From Gammaproteobacteria bacterium (lineage in GTDB: Bacteria; Pseudomonadota; Gammaproteobacteria; QOAV01), in assembly GCA_027067235.1 (NCBI GenBank), contig JALXFQ010000313.1, positions 1 through 15,319 on the forward strand: a stretch of DNA of 15,319 nucleotides, read 5' to 3'. The notes under the pieces were generated by a model. It saw nothing but the letters and a program-made list of their open reading frames with translations, searched no databases and was not told the origin of the DNA. Shown here piece after piece: positions 14,420-15,319 of this stretch (position 1 is the stretch's first letter; every line of letters starts with the position of its first letter). Position numbers and translations under genes: made by a program.

Positions 14420-14980
14420 CTAGTGCCTGGTCGGTGTTGTCTGCCCGGAAACGGCCGGGTTCAGTTCTTCGTAAACCAGCCGCACGCCGATTCTGACATA
14501 TTCGGTCAGTTCGGCCAGCGATTTTTCCTGATCCTCGCCGTCTTCATCATCATCCGGCGTCACTTCGCTGATCGCCATCAGATCGCCCATGAATTCGCCA
14601 GCGTCACCGGGAAGGGCAGCAGGCTGCTGCAGGCCGTTCTCCATCAGGCCCAGCAGAAATCCCCGGCTCCAGTCGGCGAGGGCTTCCACTCGGCTGCCCA
14701 GGCCGGCTGCATGTCCGGGCAGCAACAGCTGGTGGGAAAAATCGGCATCGTTCAGGGATTCGCGCGCGCGGGTATAGGCGGATACCAGCTGTTTGACCAG
14801 CGGTCCGTGGGCTTTCAGCTGTTGTGCATCGCTGCTGCCAAGTATCAGTTTCAGCCAGTGCCCGGATTCGTCGTGCTGATTGACGCACAGGGCGCCGGTG
14901 ATGATGCCGTGGGCCTCGGAAGCCGATATCGGTGCGTCGGCCAGCCGCAGGGCACTGGCAAGAGTCTGGTGGTCGTTCAA
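14420..14980 (-). CDS. ygfB: UPF0149 (YgfB/YecA-type) family protein
   Basis: A 186-residue mainly helical cytosolic protein of the UPF0149 family. Matching segments are the N-terminal SASEAHGIITGAL (19-31), the central DWSRGFLLGLME (103-114), and the C-terminal acidic run DDDEDGEDQEKSLAELTEYVRIGVRL (about 143-168), as in E. coli YgfB. The family has no proven enzymatic role; in Pseudomonas YgfB has been linked to regulation of ampDh3 and beta-lactam response, a knowledge-based remark. The start is TTG at 14980: an in-frame TAG lies 15 bases upstream and no other start codon precedes the conserved region, so a rare TTG start is nearly forced. It heads the pepP-ubi unit and diverges from zapB across 123 bases. 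A weak -10-like TACACT (15015-15010) is the only promoter signal seen on this side. Confidence 0.9.
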   Translation of the reverse strand: MNDHQTLASALRLADAPISASEAHGIITGALCVNQHDESGHWLKLILGSSDAQQLKAHGPLVKQLVSAYTRARESLNDADFSHQLLLPGHAAGLGSRVEALADWSRGFLLGLMENGLQQPAALPGDAGEFMGDLMAISEVTPDDDEDGEDQEKSLAELTEYVRIGVRLVYEELNPAVSGQTTPTRH

Positions 14981-15041
14981 GATGAGGTTCCGCTAACACA
15001 GGTCGCGCGAGTGTATCACCGATGCAAATCACGCGGAAAGG

Positions 15042-15070
15042 TTGACCCGATGAGCGAGTGTCCCTAATAT
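15042..15070 (+). promoter_or_regulatory. Sigma70-type promoter for zapB-zapA
   Basis: TTGACC (15042-15047, 5 of 6 to consensus), a 17-base spacer, then TAATAT (15065-15070, 4 of 6). Start of transcription is expected near 15077, leaving a leader of about 27 bases with GAGGGAG (15091-15097) ahead of the TTG start. The intergenic region holds nothing else that I can identify. Confidence 0.6.
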
Positions 15071-15103
15071 CCTGCGCAGTTGGGGGTATAGAGGGAGCGA
15101 GCC

Positions 15104-15310
15104 TTGATTGATGATGAATTGAAGCGTCTGGAACAAAAGGTCAATGACCTGGTGGCGTTGTGTGACGCGCTGAAAACCGACAATGAAAAACTTCGCAAGA
15201 CCCAGGCCGGCCTTGCCGAGGAGCATGGCCGCATGCGGGAAAGAAATCTGGCGGTCAAGCAGCGCATCGATTCACTGATCGGCCGGCTGAAGTCTGTCGA
15301 TGGAGGCTAG
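15104..15310 (+). CDS. zapB: TIGR02449/ZapB-like small coiled-coil cell-division protein
   Basis: A 68-residue, highly charged, fully helical protein with heptad-spaced Leu/Ile/Val (LKRLEQKVNDLVALCDAL, then LRKTQ and SLIGRLKSV), typical of the ZapB-like coiled coils annotated as TIGR02449. In Pseudomonas this small gene lies just before zapA, opposite ygfB, as here. It is thought to help organise the FtsZ ring with ZapA; that role is inferred from family and position. The start is TTG at 15104, supported by GGAG 6 bases upstream; the nearby ATGs are in a frame that stops at once. The TAG stop is at 15308-15310. Confidence 0.85.
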   Translation: MIDDELKRLEQKVNDLVALCDALKTDNEKLRKTQAGLAEEHGRMRERNLAVKQRIDSLIGRLKSVDGG

Positions 15311-15313
15311 GTC

Positions 15314-15319
15314 GTGACG
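15314..15319 (+). CDS. zapA: Probable start of zapA (two codons, partial)
   Basis: A GTG at 15314 follows GGAGG (15302-15306, inside the end of zapB) with a 7-base gap, a strong ribosome site, 3 bases after the zapB stop. Only GTG ACG is visible. The identity as zapA, the FtsZ-ring stabiliser, is inferred from the known zapB-zapA order opposite ygfB. Confidence 0.4.

Noticed and set aside
13228..14496. 422-codon plus-strand frame opposite pepP
   Set aside because: It is the reverse complement of a well-conserved peptidase gene and has Ala/Gly/Val-rich shadow composition.
15010..15015. TACACT as the -10 of a ygfB promoter
   Set aside because: At a 16-18-base spacing there is no acceptable -35, so it is mentioned only within the ygfB entry.

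Overview
The window reads as chromosomal DNA of a gammaproteobacterium with moderately high GC. The best evidence is the right end: a TIGR02449/ZapB-like gene, with the first two codons of a probable zapA after it, diverges from a ygfB (UPF0149)-pepP-ubiH-ubiI run. That order is familiar from Pseudomonas and enteric genomes. Genus cannot be fixed from the sequence. No tRNA, rRNA, CRISPR array, IS element or transposase gene was seen.

Layout, right to left (all genes but the rightmost two are on the minus strand). (1) 15042-15319: a sigma70-like promoter and a small coiled-coil division gene, with a probable zapA start at the edge. (2) 14980-8748: ygfB, pepP, ubiH, ubiI, a membrane-anchored DUF4340-like protein and mutM, in one direction with short gaps or overlaps. 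The exception is a 134-bp gap between pepP and ubiH that holds an 89-bp palindromic MITE-like repeat. The region joins proline-peptide processing, two FAD hydroxylases of ubiquinone synthesis and repair of oxidised guanine. (3) 8605-6464: a solitary NorD/CbbO-family VWA protein, bordered on both sides by heptanucleotide repeat arrays; no MoxR/CbbQ/NorQ ATPase partner is in the window. (4) 6298-3664: a tightly packed set made of a DUF2782 periplasmic protein, a BPSS1780-type multispanning membrane protein, a secreted four-cysteine protein of unknown function and an AcuC-type deacetylase. (5) 3404-87: an exported subtilisin-like protease, then a Hanks-type Ser/Thr kinase and a PP2C phosphatase overlapping by 4 bp. 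Another cistron may begin inside the phosphatase stop codon and run off the window.

Regions 2 to 4 are mostly housekeeping or conserved-hypothetical genes. The least ordinary part is region 5. Its protease gene and upstream 260 bp are visibly lower in GC than the neighbours, it has its own promoter-like signal, and a well-placed Shine-Dalgarno serves an out-of-frame small ORF across the protease start. The kinase starts with GTG and has no Shine-Dalgarno. The second notable signal is repetitive: G-rich heptamer arrays sit at or just after gene 3' ends in the same transcriptional sense. Many starts are not ATG (GTG for the kinase, the mutM-upstream gene, ubiH and pepP; TTG for ygfB and zapB).
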